The notes under the pieces were generated by a model, which saw only the letters and a list, made by a program, of their open reading frames with translations, was not told where the DNA came from and did no database searches. This document shows, one piece after another, positions 1 to 9,670 of a stretch of DNA of 64,000 nt. Source of the DNA: Commensalibacter papalotli (ex Servin-Garciduenas et al. 2014) (GTDB lineage: Bacteria; Pseudomonadota; Alphaproteobacteria; Acetobacterales; Acetobacteraceae); assembly GCF_000527695.1 (NCBI RefSeq), contig NZ_ATSX01000001.1, positions 372,001 through 436,000 on the forward strand, given 5' to 3'. A program made the position numbers and the translations under genes. The first letter of the stretch is position 1. The number at the start of each line of letters is the position of its first letter.

Positions 1-528
1 ATGGTAGGGCGTAAGTTGTTGCCTGTTTTAGAATATAAACCAAATGTTTTTATGTCAGAAAGCAAAGACATTATTCAGTTTATTGATCAGAATCTAGGTC
101 AACCCAAAGTGATTATACCAGAAGTGGATGAGATTACAGATTGGGTCAAAGGGGTAGAGCGTTTTATTTATCGTTTAACTTATCCTCGTTGGATACGAGC
201 ACCTTTCCCTGAATTTGGCTCAGAAGAATCTAGAAAATATTTTCATAATAATAAGGACCCTTCAGGCAGAGGTTTTATGTCAGATTTAGCTGATCCAGCT
301 TTGTTACAAAGAGCTCAACGAGCTATTGATGATTTAGAAGATATTTTATTTGATTATCCTTTGATTGATCTTGAAAGAGATCTCTCTATGAGTGATTTCT
401 CTCTTTTTGCACAATTGCATTCTTTGTCTATTATCAAAGGGTTGGTTTATGGTCCTACTGTCGACAGATGGCGGAACAAGGCTTCTGAAACTTGTTTTAT
501 TCCACTAAATGATGAATTTGCCAATTAA
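1..528 (+). CDS. grxB: Glutaredoxin 2-like protein (5'-truncated by window edge)
   Basis: This is the C-terminal 175 residues of a GrxB/glutaredoxin-2 family protein, a GST-fold, glutathione-dependent thiol-disulfide oxidoreductase of the cytoplasm. The visible part starts at MVGRKLLPVL, which corresponds to the MVGQKQVPIL segment of E. coli GrxB, followed by the ES-x-DI-x-x-(Y/F)-(V/I)-D segment that ends the thioredoxin-like domain. The remainder is the all-helical C-terminal domain, ending at TAA 526-528. The CPYC active site and about 35-40 N-terminal residues lie left of the window, so the first ATG shown is probably internal. The next gene is convergent on the minus strand. Family assignment is fairly sure; the catalytic site cannot be checked here. 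Confidence 0.8.
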   Translation: MVGRKLLPVLEYKPNVFMSESKDIIQFIDQNLGQPKVIIPEVDEITDWVKGVERFIYRLTYPRWIRAPFPEFGSEESRKYFHNNKDPSGRGFMSDLADPALLQRAQRAIDDLEDILFDYPLIDLERDLSMSDFSLFAQLHSLSIIKGLVYGPTVDRWRNKASETCFIPLNDEFAN

Positions 529-581
529 GGTATAAAGGCAGAGACAGTATATTGATAAAATATATTGCCTCAAAATCATGC

Positions 582-905
582 TTAGATATAGTCTTTTGTT
601 TGGTTGAACATCTCAGAAATTTTACTCATTTGATGCAATTTTAGAGCTACATTTAATGCAGTAGAAGGGCGTGATGGCGTAGGAGATAAAGGAATAGTAT
701 CTGCTGCACCAAGTTCTTTAAAATTATTGTCAATATTGTGAATTAATCCTGCTCGATCGATAGGGTTTAAATCGACTGCAAAGGCAGAAATCAGTTGTTG
801 CATTAATAAAAGTGCAGCACTAAGTTGTTGATTTTCTAATTTTAAATTTTTAACTTCTTGTTGTAGTTGCTGAAAATCTTCTTTGGAAATGCATTGTTCA
901 CTCAT
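582..905 (-). CDS. Hypothetical small coiled-coil protein
   Basis: A 107-residue protein I do not recognise. Residues ~10-45 are rich in Gln, Leu and Glu with heptad spacing, suggesting a short coiled coil. The middle is hydrophobic (LLLMQQLISAF) and the rest is probably helical with a Pro/Ser-rich turn. There is no signal peptide or clear transmembrane segment. The ATG at 905 is preferred because a GGAT purine stretch lies about 8 nt upstream; a TTG at 917 would add four residues. It sits alone between convergent grxB and codirectional cysG, about 100 bp downstream of cysG, so it could share that transcript. No function is inferred. Confidence 0.6.
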   Translation of the reverse strand: MSEQCISKEDFQQLQQEVKNLKLENQQLSAALLLMQQLISAFAVDLNPIDRAGLIHNIDNNFKELGAADTIPLSPTPSRPSTALNVALKLHQMSKISEMFNQTKDYI

Positions 906-1007
906 ATGTTGATCCAATCTATAAAATTAATAAATAATGTTTGTGATATAGTATAATATAAAGTTTATATGAATGAATGTATTTTTAATAGAAACTTTTA
1001 AATTTTA

Positions 1008-2405
1008 CTAAGGCGAAATAACTTGATGATCAACAACTTTCCCAATAATAAGCAACACAGGGCTTTTAAAATGAGCTTGTTGCACTAATTGTGGTAAATT
1101 TCCTAGTGTCCCAATAAGGGTTTGTTGATTAGGTAAAGTTCCGTTTTGAATAGCAGCCGCGGGCCATGAGGGTGGCATACCCCTATCAATTAGCTCTTGG
1201 CATAATTGAGAAATAGTGCTTAACCCCATATAGATAACAAGTGTTTGCTGTTGATCAGTCATACTTTCCCAAGGCAGATTTAATTCACCTTCATGTTGAG
1301 TATGCCCTGTTAAAATTAAACAAGCCTGTGCACAATCGCGATGAGTAAGAGGAATGCCACTATAGGATGCACACCCATTGGCAGCAGAAATTCCTGGGAT
1401 AATTTTAAAAGGAATACCAGCTTTGACCAAGGCTTCTGCTTCTTCACCACCACGGCCAAAGATAAAAGGGTCTCCGCCCTTTAATCGTAAAACACGTTTT
1501 CCCTTTAACGCATGTTCAATTAGCAGCTCGTTAATACTTTGTTGTGGTAGGGTATGTTTCTTTTTTTGCTTACCAACATATATCAACAAAGCATCACGAC
1601 GAATTCGCTTTAGGGCCTCATTGGACAGTAAATGATCATATAAAATCACATCTGCATTTTGTAAACAATGAAGCGCTTTTAAGGTCAAAAGATCAGGATC
1701 ACCAGGGCCAGCACCAACCAGCCATATTTCACCTTTTGTCAAGTCATGATGTTCTATTAATTCTTGTAAATGCGCAAAAGCTTGCTCTTCTTGATGTTGT
1801 TCGATGAAAGACGTGCCACGGCCATCTAAAAATCGTTCCCATAAACGTTGGCGCTGTTCAGTGACAGGAAGGTTTTTTTTTACCCAATGGCGATGTTTTC
1901 CCATAAAACGTGCCAAAGGTCCTGTGGTTTGATTGATAATGGGTTCTATGATTTCACGAATACGTCTACTTAAAACGGGGGCAGTCCCACCTGTTGAAAT
2001 AGCAATTTGAACAGGATTTCGATCAATGATTGCGGGTGTAATAAAACTGGAATATTGTGGGTTATCAACGGCACATACTGGAATATTACACTCTTGTGCC
2101 CACTCAGAGATATAAGAATTGTATGTTTGATCATCGGTAGCAGCAAAAATTAAGCGTGCACTGCGAATATGGTGCTTAAAATGTTCTTTATCTTTAATAT
2201 TTCCATAAAATTTTACGATCCCTTGTTGCTCTAGTTGCTGGAGCTCAGGACATAATTCTTGTGCAAAAATTTCTATGTGGGCATTCTTATCCAACAGTAA
2301 TCGGATTTTTCTAGCTGCTATTTGCCCACCTCCGACAATAACAAGTCGGGAGTTATCAATGCGTAATGTAATAGGAAAATAAGAAAAGGGAGAGGGGGCA
2401 TTCAT
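1008..2405 (-). CDS. cysG: Siroheme synthase (trifunctional CysG)
   Basis: A 465-residue fusion that converts uroporphyrinogen III to siroheme, the cofactor of sulfite and nitrite reductases. The N-terminal half (about 10-215) is the NAD-dependent precorrin-2 dehydrogenase/ferrochelatase: glycine-rich VGGGQIAARK near 24-33, the CAVD aspartate at 114 that matches the E. coli chelatase/dehydrogenase Asp104, and STGGTAPVLSR near 137-147. The C-terminal half is the SAM-dependent uroporphyrinogen III methyltransferase, with GAGPGDPDLLT (231-241), GGDPFIFGRGGEE (310-322) and PGISAANG (337-344). Length matches the fused E. coli type (about 457). ATG at 2405. No sulfite reductase genes are adjacent. 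The upstream 450 bp carry no gene. Confidence 0.95.
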   Translation of the reverse strand: MNAPSPFSYFPITLRIDNSRLVIVGGGQIAARKIRLLLDKNAHIEIFAQELCPELQQLEQQGIVKFYGNIKDKEHFKHHIRSARLIFAATDDQTYNSYISEWAQECNIPVCAVDNPQYSSFITPAIIDRNPVQIAISTGGTAPVLSRRIREIIEPIINQTTGPLARFMGKHRHWVKKNLPVTEQRQRLWERFLDGRGTSFIEQHQEEQAFAHLQELIEHHDLTKGEIWLVGAGPGDPDLLTLKALHCLQNADVILYDHLLSNEALKRIRRDALLIYVGKQKKKHTLPQQSINELLIEHALKGKRVLRLKGGDPFIFGRGGEEAEALVKAGIPFKIIPGISAANGCASYSGIPLTHRDCAQACLILTGHTQHEGELNLPWESMTDQQQTLVIYMGLSTISQLCQELIDRGMPPSWPAAAIQNGTLPNQQTLIGTLGNLPQLVQQAHFKSPVLLIIGKVVDHQVISP

Positions 2406-2856
2406 AATATGAATATAAAACCTATCATTAAGGGAAATAGTAAGAATATATAATTAATGTTCATATCTTAATTTTATTTTGATTAAAAGAGAACTTGTTT
2501 TTTTAATTGTGAAATCAGAAAACTATAGTATGGAAGAGGAGTATTAAGAGCGTTAATATAAAAACTGTTATTTTTTTATAACGCTATATAAGTTTTTTAT
2601 TTTTCTCATGCTTGCCCTCTTGTGATGAGCGGGGTTCTTTTGTAAAGTCAAACCAAGATGATAAAACTCATTGCTATTGTTTAATAAGGTCAGGATATTC
2701 CCGATGAGATCCTATATACAGGTTCGTCGTTTATTTACTAAAAGTGATTATCTATTTACATACCCTTATTTTCTTTTGTTTTTAAAATTATAAAGCATTT
2801 ATAAAATGATTTTCTTAGAAACAATTTTTACTTTTCATACAAAAAAAGTTTAAAAT
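2406..2856. other. Non-coding gap between divergent cysG and pit
   Basis: This 451-bp AT-rich stretch separates two divergent genes, so it must hold the promoters of both. I see no convincing open frame, tRNA or known riboswitch. One weak hairpin is visible: AGCGTTA at 2549-2555 with TAACGCT at 2579-2585, loop 23 nt. No Pho-box pair (two CTGTCAT-like half sites 4 nt apart) was found in front of the phosphate transporter. Confidence 0.5.
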
Positions 2857-4413
2857 ATGACCCTTCGTAATCGATCGCTGCTTAATACGATTGCTTTTTT
2901 ATCTGTTTTATTGGGCGCAATTATTTATACCATACTACATGTGCGTGAGGATCTCATTGGTTCCACACACTCATCGTCTTTGGCTTTTTTATTGTTAGGC
3001 TTGGCGTTAATTATTGCACTTGGTTTTGAATTTGTAAATGGTTTTCATGATACAGCTAATGCTGTTGCAACAGTAATTTATAGTAATTCTCTGCCTCCCA
3101 CTTTTGCCGTGATTTGGTCAGGTATATGGAATTTCATTGGGGTTTTATTATCTAGTGGTGCTGTTGCTTATACAATTATTTCCTTACTTCCTATTGAACT
3201 GGTATTAAAAGTAGGAAGCGAAGCAGGATTCTCAATGATTTTTGCTTTATTATTAGCAGCAGTCATCTGGAATCTATTAACGTGGTTTTTTGGTATTCCT
3301 AACTCTTCATCTCATACATTGATTGGTTCAATCCTAGGGGTTGGATTAATGAATCAATTATTAATGGGGGATAGCGTTGCTAGTGGAGTAGATTGGGGGC
3401 AAGCATTACAAGTTTTTAAAGCGTTGATCTTCAGCCCCTTGGCAGGGTTTGTTATTGCATTATTATGTATGAATTTAATGCGGGTTTTATTACCCATTCC
3501 AACCTTATATCAAGCTCCTAAAGATGGGAAAGCCCCGCCTTGGCCTATGCGTTTGTTATTAATTTTAACCTGTACGGGTGTCAGTTTCAGCCATGGCTCT
3601 AATGATGGTCAAAAGGGAATGGGGCTGATTATGTTGATTTTGATCGGAACTGTTCCCACAGCATATGCTTTAAATAATGCAGTATCTTCAAAACAGGTTG
3701 AAGAATTTACGCATCAGGCAATTGTCGTAGATAAGATTTTGGCGAATTATGGTTCCGATACTGTATTATCATTAGAAGACAGTCGCGCTATTTTAACAAA
3801 AACAATTCAAAAAAATCATTTGTTACCCGATACTATTCCTGCAATGAGAACAATGTTGAAACTCATTCAAGTAGATGTTGGTAATAAAACAACTTTTAGA
3901 GAAGTTCCTGTAGAAAACCAAACAAATCTAAGAAATAATTTATATTTACTAGATCAAAATTTAATTCATTTTACGCACTTACAAGCTGATCTACCTAAAG
4001 AACAAGAAAAAATTATAGAGAATTTTGAGAGTGATATTGTTACTGCCATTCAATTTATTCCCCCTTGGGTCAAAGTGGTCGTTGCGATTGCATTAGGTCT
4101 TGGTACTATGGTGGGATGGAAACGCATTGTGGTAACGGTTGGTAAAAAAATTGGTAAGCATGAAATGAGTTATGGTCAAGGTGCAGTTGCAGAAACTGTT
4201 GCCATGACGATGATTCAAATGGGAAATGAGTTTCATATGCCCATTAGTACAACTCATGTTGTAACTTCTGCTATTGCGGGGACTTCTGTAGGCCGAGGAA
4301 ATGGTATTCAGTGGAAGACCATTCGGAATATGGCGATGGCTTGGGTACTAACTTTACCGATGTCTATTATATTATCAGGTTGTTTGTTTTGGTTATTTTT
4401 GAAATTCTTTTAA
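2857..4413 (+). CDS. pit: Pit-family inorganic phosphate permease
   Basis: A 518-residue inner-membrane PiT transporter (PF01384 type) for low-affinity phosphate or metal-phosphate uptake driven by an ion gradient. It has about 10 hydrophobic segments and both halves of the family's internal repeat signature: EFVNGFHDTANAVATVIYS near residues 58-76 and SHGSNDGQKGMGLIML near 243-259. A typical C-terminal block, MPISTTHVVTSAIAGT, lies near 462-477. A hydrophilic loop of about 130 residues (roughly 280-400) between membrane segments is usual for PitA-like members. ATG at 2857 has only a weak upstream purine run. It is single-gene: a hairpin terminator follows at 4462-4492 before pyrD. Substrate is inferred from the family. 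Confidence 0.93.
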   Translation: MTLRNRSLLNTIAFLSVLLGAIIYTILHVREDLIGSTHSSSLAFLLLGLALIIALGFEFVNGFHDTANAVATVIYSNSLPPTFAVIWSGIWNFIGVLLSSGAVAYTIISLLPIELVLKVGSEAGFSMIFALLLAAVIWNLLTWFFGIPNSSSHTLIGSILGVGLMNQLLMGDSVASGVDWGQALQVFKALIFSPLAGFVIALLCMNLMRVLLPIPTLYQAPKDGKAPPWPMRLLLILTCTGVSFSHGSNDGQKGMGLIMLILIGTVPTAYALNNAVSSKQVEEFTHQAIVVDKILANYGSDTVLSLEDSRAILTKTIQKNHLLPDTIPAMRTMLKLIQVDVGNKTTFREVPVENQTNLRNNLYLLDQNLIHFTHLQADLPKEQEKIIENFESDIVTAIQFIPPWVKVVVAIALGLGTMVGWKRIVVTVGKKIGKHEMSYGQGAVAETVAMTMIQMGNEFHMPISTTHVVTSAIAGTSVGRGNGIQWKTIRNMAMAWVLTLPMSIILSGCLFWLFLKFF

Positions 4414-4461
4414 GAATTTAGGTCAAGCGCCTTTCAATTGATAGAGTTCAAGGTAAGATGA

Positions 4462-4492
4462 AAAAACAGATTCTGTGATGGGATCTGTTTTT
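4462..4492 (+). terminator. Intrinsic terminator after pit
   Basis: Perfect 10-bp inverted repeat AAAAACAGAT (4462-4471) / ATCTGTTTTT (4483-4492) with an 11-nt loop and a T-rich 3' side. It lies 49 bp past the pit stop codon and 34 bp before pyrD, so pyrD probably has its own promoter or depends on readthrough. Confidence 0.65.
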
Positions 4493-4525
4493 ATTTTGAG
4501 ATATTGCATAATTGGGAATTAAATA

Positions 4526-5644
4526 ATGAAGTCAAAAATCGGAGATAGAGTATCTAAACTTGAACAAGAGGTAATTTCATTTTGTTATCCCTGGATATTC
4601 AAAGGATTTAGATGTTTTAGCCCTGAAACAGGACATAATTTAGCAATTTCTAGCTTGTTACTTGGATTTTGTGGGGGGCGTAAACCTTGGCAGGATGATC
4701 CAAGGTTAAAGATTAACGCTATGGGGTTATCTTTTCCCAACCCTATAGGACTGGCAGCAGGATTTGATAAAAATGCAATGGTAATTTCCCCATTATCCAG
4801 GCTTGGTTTTGGTGCTGTTGAAGTTGGAACAGTGACACCTCGCCCACAAGAGGGTAACCCTAAACCTCGGTTGTTCCGTTTGATTGAAGATGGCGCAATT
4901 ATTAACCGTATGGGATTTAATAATGATGGAATTAATCGTGTTATCGGAAGATTAGCACGTATACGTAATATTCATGGACCATTTAAAACAAAAGTTCATA
5001 TCCCTGTCGGGGTAAACATCGGGATTAACAAGATTGGGGCAAATCCTGAAAAAGATTATCCCTATCTTGTGGGTATGGTTTCTCATTATGCAGATTATAT
5101 TGTCCTAAACCTTTCATCCCCCAATACTCCAGGGTTAAGGGACTTACAGCATCCCTCACGTTTGCGAAAAATCTTGGCAGCTATTAAAGATCAACATCCA
5201 GCGCATCCCCCTTTGCTAGTGAAGTTGGCACCAGATTTAGAGGAAAAAGAAGTCGAAGCTATTGTCGAAACGGCAATAGATGCGGGAATTACTGGGTTAA
5301 TTTTAACGAACACAACGATTTCCCGTCCTGATGATTTGCAGGGAGATTTTCGTTATGAGCCTGGAGGATTATCAGGACGTCCAATTCGCAAAAAAAGCAC
5401 AGAAATGTTGGCCAGAGTGGCTCGTCTTTCCAAAGGCCGATTAACATTGATTGGGTGTGGAGGAATTGAAACGGGTGCTGATGTGATTGAAAAAATCATG
5501 TATGGAGCAGACTTTACACAAGTTTATAGTGCTTTGATTTATAAGGGCCCAAGTTTAGTTCAAAATATGAAGCAAGAAATAATAGAGATTTTAAGTCGAG
5601 AAAATATTCAAAATATTTCTGAATTAAAAGGGGTAGCTCTTTAA
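4526..5644 (+). CDS. pyrD: Dihydroorotate dehydrogenase (quinone), class 2
   Basis: A 372-residue FMN enzyme oxidising dihydroorotate to orotate in pyrimidine synthesis, passing electrons to membrane quinone. Class 2 features are visible: an amphipathic/hydrophobic N-terminal extension (about 15-50) for membrane attachment, then AAGFDKNA (77-84), NRMGFNNDG (127-135), the NLSSPNTPGLR segment (195-205) whose Ser198 matches the catalytic base Ser175 of E. coli PyrD, LVKLAPDL, GLSGRPI and IGCGGIETG for FMN phosphate binding. ATG at 4526 has GGGA 8 nt upstream. Other pyr genes are not adjacent. It is slightly longer than E. coli PyrD (336), mostly at the N terminus. Confidence 0.96.
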   Translation: MKSKIGDRVSKLEQEVISFCYPWIFKGFRCFSPETGHNLAISSLLLGFCGGRKPWQDDPRLKINAMGLSFPNPIGLAAGFDKNAMVISPLSRLGFGAVEVGTVTPRPQEGNPKPRLFRLIEDGAIINRMGFNNDGINRVIGRLARIRNIHGPFKTKVHIPVGVNIGINKIGANPEKDYPYLVGMVSHYADYIVLNLSSPNTPGLRDLQHPSRLRKILAAIKDQHPAHPPLLVKLAPDLEEKEVEAIVETAIDAGITGLILTNTTISRPDDLQGDFRYEPGGLSGRPIRKKSTEMLARVARLSKGRLTLIGCGGIETGADVIEKIMYGADFTQVYSALIYKGPSLVQNMKQEIIEILSRENIQNISELKGVAL

Positions 5645-5663
5645 AGTCAGAAAATAATAATTT

Positions 5664-5697
5664 TAGAGCTATCTTATAATTAAAGAAGATAGTTCTA
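5664..5697. terminator. Possible bidirectional terminator between pyrD and glycosyltransferase
   Basis: A 12-bp inverted repeat with one G-T pair (TAGAGCTATCTT 5664-5675; AAGATAGTTCTA 5686-5697), loop 10 nt, sits in the 60-bp gap between convergent stop codons. The stem is clear, but neither side has a clean T-run, so efficiency is uncertain. Confidence 0.45.
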
Positions 5698-5704
5698 TAT
5701 TATA

Positions 5705-6751
5705 CTAATTATTGTATTTTGCGCGAAAACGTAGATCATTTAGATATTTTTTCATTGTGATTAGTTTATTTTCAGTTGAAGAATTTAAAAAATGAACCAA
5801 TCCTCTCTTATTATTGCCACTGGGTGTAAGTGTAGTTTGTTGCGGAATACGGTATAAATACACCCATTTTTCCAATATATTAATTTCTACTTGCTTAAAT
5901 TTTAATAAAATATAATTAGCAAAACGTTGGTCATAAGATACGCCGTTATATCCATTCTTTTGGATAAATCCATTAGTGGATCTTCTAATCATATCAAAAA
6001 ATGGTTGTGTTGTTTTAGTATTATTAAAAAGTAATACTCCAGAAGAAAAACCAAACCCTTTAGGATTAAAAGGAACATGGTCTTCTTGCATTAACCGCCA
6101 TCCATACCAATATCCACTGGTTTCTGGACCACCTTCATCAATTACCCCCTCTTTGCATGCATGAATAAGAGGGCTATTAATAAGGCTAATTAAAAGTTCA
6201 TCTAATGGAGCATCACACATTATATCTGTATCAAGATAAAGTATAGGTTGTGCTTTTTTAAATATAGGATGGTCTATACGATATCTTGATATATACCAGT
6301 CAATTTTTTCTGAAGCAGGGACTATGATAAGGTGTAATCTTTTCTTTAGATTCAAAGAAGCGAGGAGTAGTAATAATTGGAAATCGTCTTTTTTATCTTC
6401 TGAAGTAAGAATTGCAATATCATGCTGCCAATGCCCAAATTCTATTAATGATTGTATAGCTGTATATACACATTCAAAGATCTCATTTTTACCAAAAGCA
6501 CAAAAATAAATTAAAGGTCTATAAATTTTAAAAGAGGCAGCTTTCCAAGAATCGTGGAGAATATGGAATTCTTGAAGATTTGAGATATCAGAAGAAGGGC
6601 AAGCATTTAATATATCTTGATCACAAACAGTAATTTTCCCAAGTGTCCATATACCATCAGCATTTCTTTGGGGTTGAATAAGGTTATTATTTCCTAACTC
6701 TACCCATTGAGAACTCAGAATATAATCAAACCATTCTTGTGCATGCTGCAT
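5705..6751 (-). CDS. Putative GT-A fold glycosyltransferase (GT8-like)
   Basis: A 348-residue protein with the look of a nucleotide-sugar-dependent glycosyltransferase. A hydrophobic strand leads into a DxD metal/nucleotide-sugar motif (LYLDTDIMCD, near residues 171-180). This is followed by a GFGFSSGVLLFNN segment and a QRFANYILL segment, which resemble the acceptor side of GT8-like enzymes. There is no signal peptide or membrane segment, so it is likely cytosolic or peripheral. It stands alone between pyrD (convergent) and the M16 peptidase (codirectional, 62 bp upstream with a weak hairpin between). The acceptor is unknown. The GT8 family call is moderate; the glycosyltransferase call is firmer because of the DxD context. 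Confidence 0.65.
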   Translation of the reverse strand: MQHAQEWFDYILSSQWVELGNNNLIQPQRNADGIWTLGKITVCDQDILNACPSSDISNLQEFHILHDSWKAASFKIYRPLIYFCAFGKNEIFECVYTAIQSLIEFGHWQHDIAILTSEDKKDDFQLLLLLASLNLKKRLHLIIVPASEKIDWYISRYRIDHPIFKKAQPILYLDTDIMCDAPLDELLISLINSPLIHACKEGVIDEGGPETSGYWYGWRLMQEDHVPFNPKGFGFSSGVLLFNNTKTTQPFFDMIRRSTNGFIQKNGYNGVSYDQRFANYILLKFKQVEINILEKWVYLYRIPQQTTLTPSGNNKRGLVHFLNSSTENKLITMKKYLNDLRFRAKYNN

Positions 6752-6772
6752 AATATTACCTTGAATAAATAG

Positions 6773-6807
6773 TATTCTAAAGGCCAGAATATGTGACCCT
6801 TAGAATA
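6773..6807 (-). terminator. Possible terminator after M16 peptidase gene
   Basis: Inverted repeat of 11 bp with one mismatch: TATTCTAAAGG (6773-6783) and CCCTTAGAATA (6797-6807), 7 bp beyond the M16 stop on the minus strand. The downstream T content is modest, so this may be partial. Confidence 0.4.
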
Positions 6808-6813
6808 TAGTGA

Positions 6814-9525
6814 TTATGGAGTTGCAGGACCTTTGATAATTTGAGCAAGGTCTTGTGGGCGGATATAAGTTTGAAAGGCTTTTTGTACATCAACTGCGGT
6901 GGCTTTGTAATAGCTTTCAGCAGCAAGATGTGAACTATTTAAAGGCAGCCCTAAACTCGTATAAGTCAGATAACGACCTGCAATCCCACTAACACTTGAT
7001 TCCTGTAATGGAATGCTGCGTAGCAAAGAGGCTTTGGCCAGTTGCAGTTCATCTTCGGTAATTGGCGATGTTTGCATAGCGCTAAGATCTTTTAGTGCTG
7101 CTTTGCGTGCCAAGGAAACCTTGTCTGGGTCTGCACCAAAGGTAATACTATAAGCGCCTCTGGTTTGAGACCAAGTAAAATCACTATTTACATTATATAC
7201 ATAGCCCGTTTTTACCCGTAAATCTTTGTAGAAGCGCCCAGCAAAACCGCCACTTAACACTTCATTTCCAAGATTTAAAAGGTAATGATCTGGATGGTGA
7301 ATATCTAGGTCAATGCTTTCAACCAAAGCAACGCTATTTTGCACAGCGCTTTTGTCTGGGACATGGACATAAGAGCTTTTGCTGTTTGGGCGCTTAGGCA
7401 TATTAAGATCAGGTTTTGGCCCTTCAGCTTTCCATTGACCAAAATATTTTTCAACAGTGGATTTTGCTTGTTCAGGAGTAATATTCCCCGCAACGACAAT
7501 GGTGGTTAAATCTGGTCGATATGATTTTTTATAGAACTCATTTAAATCATTCAATGTTAGTTTCATGACTTGTTGAGGATTAGGTTGACGCAAGCTTGGG
7601 TCATTGGGTGGATTAATGGCTTTTGTAATTGCTCTGCTGAAATGATAGCCAGGAGATTGATATAATCCCACCAATGATTGAGAGGTTTGTTGCTTGACAA
7701 TATCAAAGAATTTTTGATCGAAAGCAGGGTTAAGCTCGTTGTCAGCAAGCAATTGCACACCTCGGTCAAATTCTGGGGTTAATACAGACAAGGAAAAACT
7801 ACTGCCAGCACTGACATCTGCTGCAATATCATCGACTGCTTTTCTAAATGCCAAGCGATCAAGACTTTTGGTTCCATATTTGAACATCTCATCAGTAATA
7901 TCAGCAATGCCTTCTTTATCCTTACCCTCTTGCAAGCTTGGATTTTGTCTAATTTCTCCAAAAATACTGATTGTGTTACTGACATGTAAAGGTTGAACGA
8001 TTAAACGTATACCATTACTGAGTGTCATATCGGTTGGAGCAGCACTTTCTTTGGGAATATTAAGCTTTTTAAGCGCATTTTCTGCCCATTCTGGAAGTTT
8101 AACAGGTTTATCTGGAACCGAAGCAAAAGATTCCGCTCCGCCATAGCCTTTGTTAGAAATTGGTTTTCCTGAATTTTCAGGTGTTAAAATAGCGGTAATA
8201 GCTTCTTCAGGATTTAAGATTTGTTTAGCCAGCGCATTGACTTGTTCAGGTGTAACTGCTTGATAAGCTGCAGCCATCTCATTGGGATCATTTAATCCTT
8301 GAAAAGCTAAAGCAGTTGACCAAGAACTGGCCAGTCCAGTAATGCTGTTGGCAGAGAAGGCAAGGCTTGCTATTTCTTTACGCTTTGCGGCTTCTACAAG
8401 TTCAGAAGGAACTCCGTGATCGTGAATATTTTGTAAGATTTGTTTAACTTCATTCAAAACTGGTTTGTAATCTTGCCCTTTTGGAAAAGCAGCAATAGCA
8501 ACACCAAATCCAACATCACCTTTGGGAACATACTCGAAATCTGCCATAAGCGCCTTGCCTTGCGGAACCAAGCCATATAAGGCTCCACGTTGGCTGGAAA
8601 TAACATCACTTAAAATATCAGCAACAGCAAAATCTTTCGATTTTTCACCAGGCATACGCCATGCAATGGTAACAAGGCTGGTTGGAAAATCAGTTGGATA
8701 GGTTAAAGTTTGTGCTTTGATTGGTTTCAGCGTAAAGGGTTTTGCTTGAGGAATGTCTTTTCGAGGAATAGCACTAAAATCTTTTTCAACTTGTTCAATG
8801 GCTTGTTGTGGATTTATATCTCCTGAAATAACTAAAATAGCATTATTAGGAGCATAATAAGTTTCATAAAATTTGCGCAACATGGCGGCAGTCGTTTTAT
8901 TAAAAGATGGACGGGTTCCTAAAGCATCATGCTCGTAAGGTGTGCCATCAAACATAATCTTTTGTAGTTCAGAGACGTATTTATAAATTGGGTTTGATAA
9001 ATCTCTGGAAACTTCTTGTTCAATTGCTCCACGTTCTTTTTCCCAATCAGCAGCATTGATACTGAGGCCACCCATCCGTAAAGCCTCAATTTTTAACATA
9101 ATGTTTAAATCTTCAGCAGGAGCAGTATAATAATATTGGGTGATGTTTTCAGTGGTAAAAGCATTATAGCTGCCACCTAATTGTGCCCCAAGAACAGCAA
9201 GTTGATCTTTATCTAAACCTGTGCTACCGCGAAACATCATATGTTCCAAAGCATGAGCAGTACCTGGAAATCCGTTGGGTGCTTGATTAGAACCGACAAG
9301 ATAACTGATTTGTGCGGTAACGACTGGGGCTAATGGATCCTTGACGACAATAACACGCAGACCGTTCCCAAGTGTTTTTCGGAGTACATCTTGTTTAACA
9401 AGGACAGAGGATTCTGGTATTGATTGTTGTGCATAGGCATTTTGAGGGAAAGAAAGAGTCCCCATAAAAGGGGTCGATGCCAGTAAAGCAAGAGAAAGCG
9501 TCGCTGTACCCAATGTTAATTTCAT
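6814..9525 (-). CDS. Exported M16 family zinc metallopeptidase (two-unit)
   Basis: A 903-residue pitrilysin/insulinase-family protein with a cleavable signal peptide (hydrophobic core about 7-24, cleavage near AYA-QQ around residue 32), so periplasmic. It contains two M16 halves in one chain. The first carries the inverted zinc motif HALEH at 91-95 with the distal glutamate in AIEQEVSRD near 171. The second half (about 510-900) lacks an HxxEH motif, as expected for the non-catalytic partner unit. This is the PqqL/YmxG-like fused layout. ATG at 9525 with AGGA upstream. The expected role is degradation of peptides in the periplasm; no substrate can be read from context. Its upstream neighbour is a pseudogene on the other strand. 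Confidence 0.88.
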   Translation of the reverse strand: MKLTLGTATLSLALLASTPFMGTLSFPQNAYAQQSIPESSVLVKQDVLRKTLGNGLRVIVVKDPLAPVVTAQISYLVGSNQAPNGFPGTAHALEHMMFRGSTGLDKDQLAVLGAQLGGSYNAFTTENITQYYYTAPAEDLNIMLKIEALRMGGLSINAADWEKERGAIEQEVSRDLSNPIYKYVSELQKIMFDGTPYEHDALGTRPSFNKTTAAMLRKFYETYYAPNNAILVISGDINPQQAIEQVEKDFSAIPRKDIPQAKPFTLKPIKAQTLTYPTDFPTSLVTIAWRMPGEKSKDFAVADILSDVISSQRGALYGLVPQGKALMADFEYVPKGDVGFGVAIAAFPKGQDYKPVLNEVKQILQNIHDHGVPSELVEAAKRKEIASLAFSANSITGLASSWSTALAFQGLNDPNEMAAAYQAVTPEQVNALAKQILNPEEAITAILTPENSGKPISNKGYGGAESFASVPDKPVKLPEWAENALKKLNIPKESAAPTDMTLSNGIRLIVQPLHVSNTISIFGEIRQNPSLQEGKDKEGIADITDEMFKYGTKSLDRLAFRKAVDDIAADVSAGSSFSLSVLTPEFDRGVQLLADNELNPAFDQKFFDIVKQQTSQSLVGLYQSPGYHFSRAITKAINPPNDPSLRQPNPQQVMKLTLNDLNEFYKKSYRPDLTTIVVAGNITPEQAKSTVEKYFGQWKAEGPKPDLNMPKRPNSKSSYVHVPDKSAVQNSVALVESIDLDIHHPDHYLLNLGNEVLSGGFAGRFYKDLRVKTGYVYNVNSDFTWSQTRGAYSITFGADPDKVSLARKAALKDLSAMQTSPITEDELQLAKASLLRSIPLQESSVSGIAGRYLTYTSLGLPLNSSHLAAESYYKATAVDVQKAFQTYIRPQDLAQIIKGPATP

Positions 9526-9670
9526 CGTTACTGTCGTCCTGTATTTATTGATATAATTAAGAATAGGTTAATGGAAAAAAGGCATTTAGTAAAATTAATA
9601 TCGGTGATTATGATTACTCAGTGATTGGTGTATTCAGTATAGACAGGATCTTAATAATTTTGATTAAATA

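Noticed and set aside
2406-2856. Pho box for phosphate regulation of pit
   Set aside because: No pair of CTGTCAT-like half sites with the right 4-nt spacing was found.
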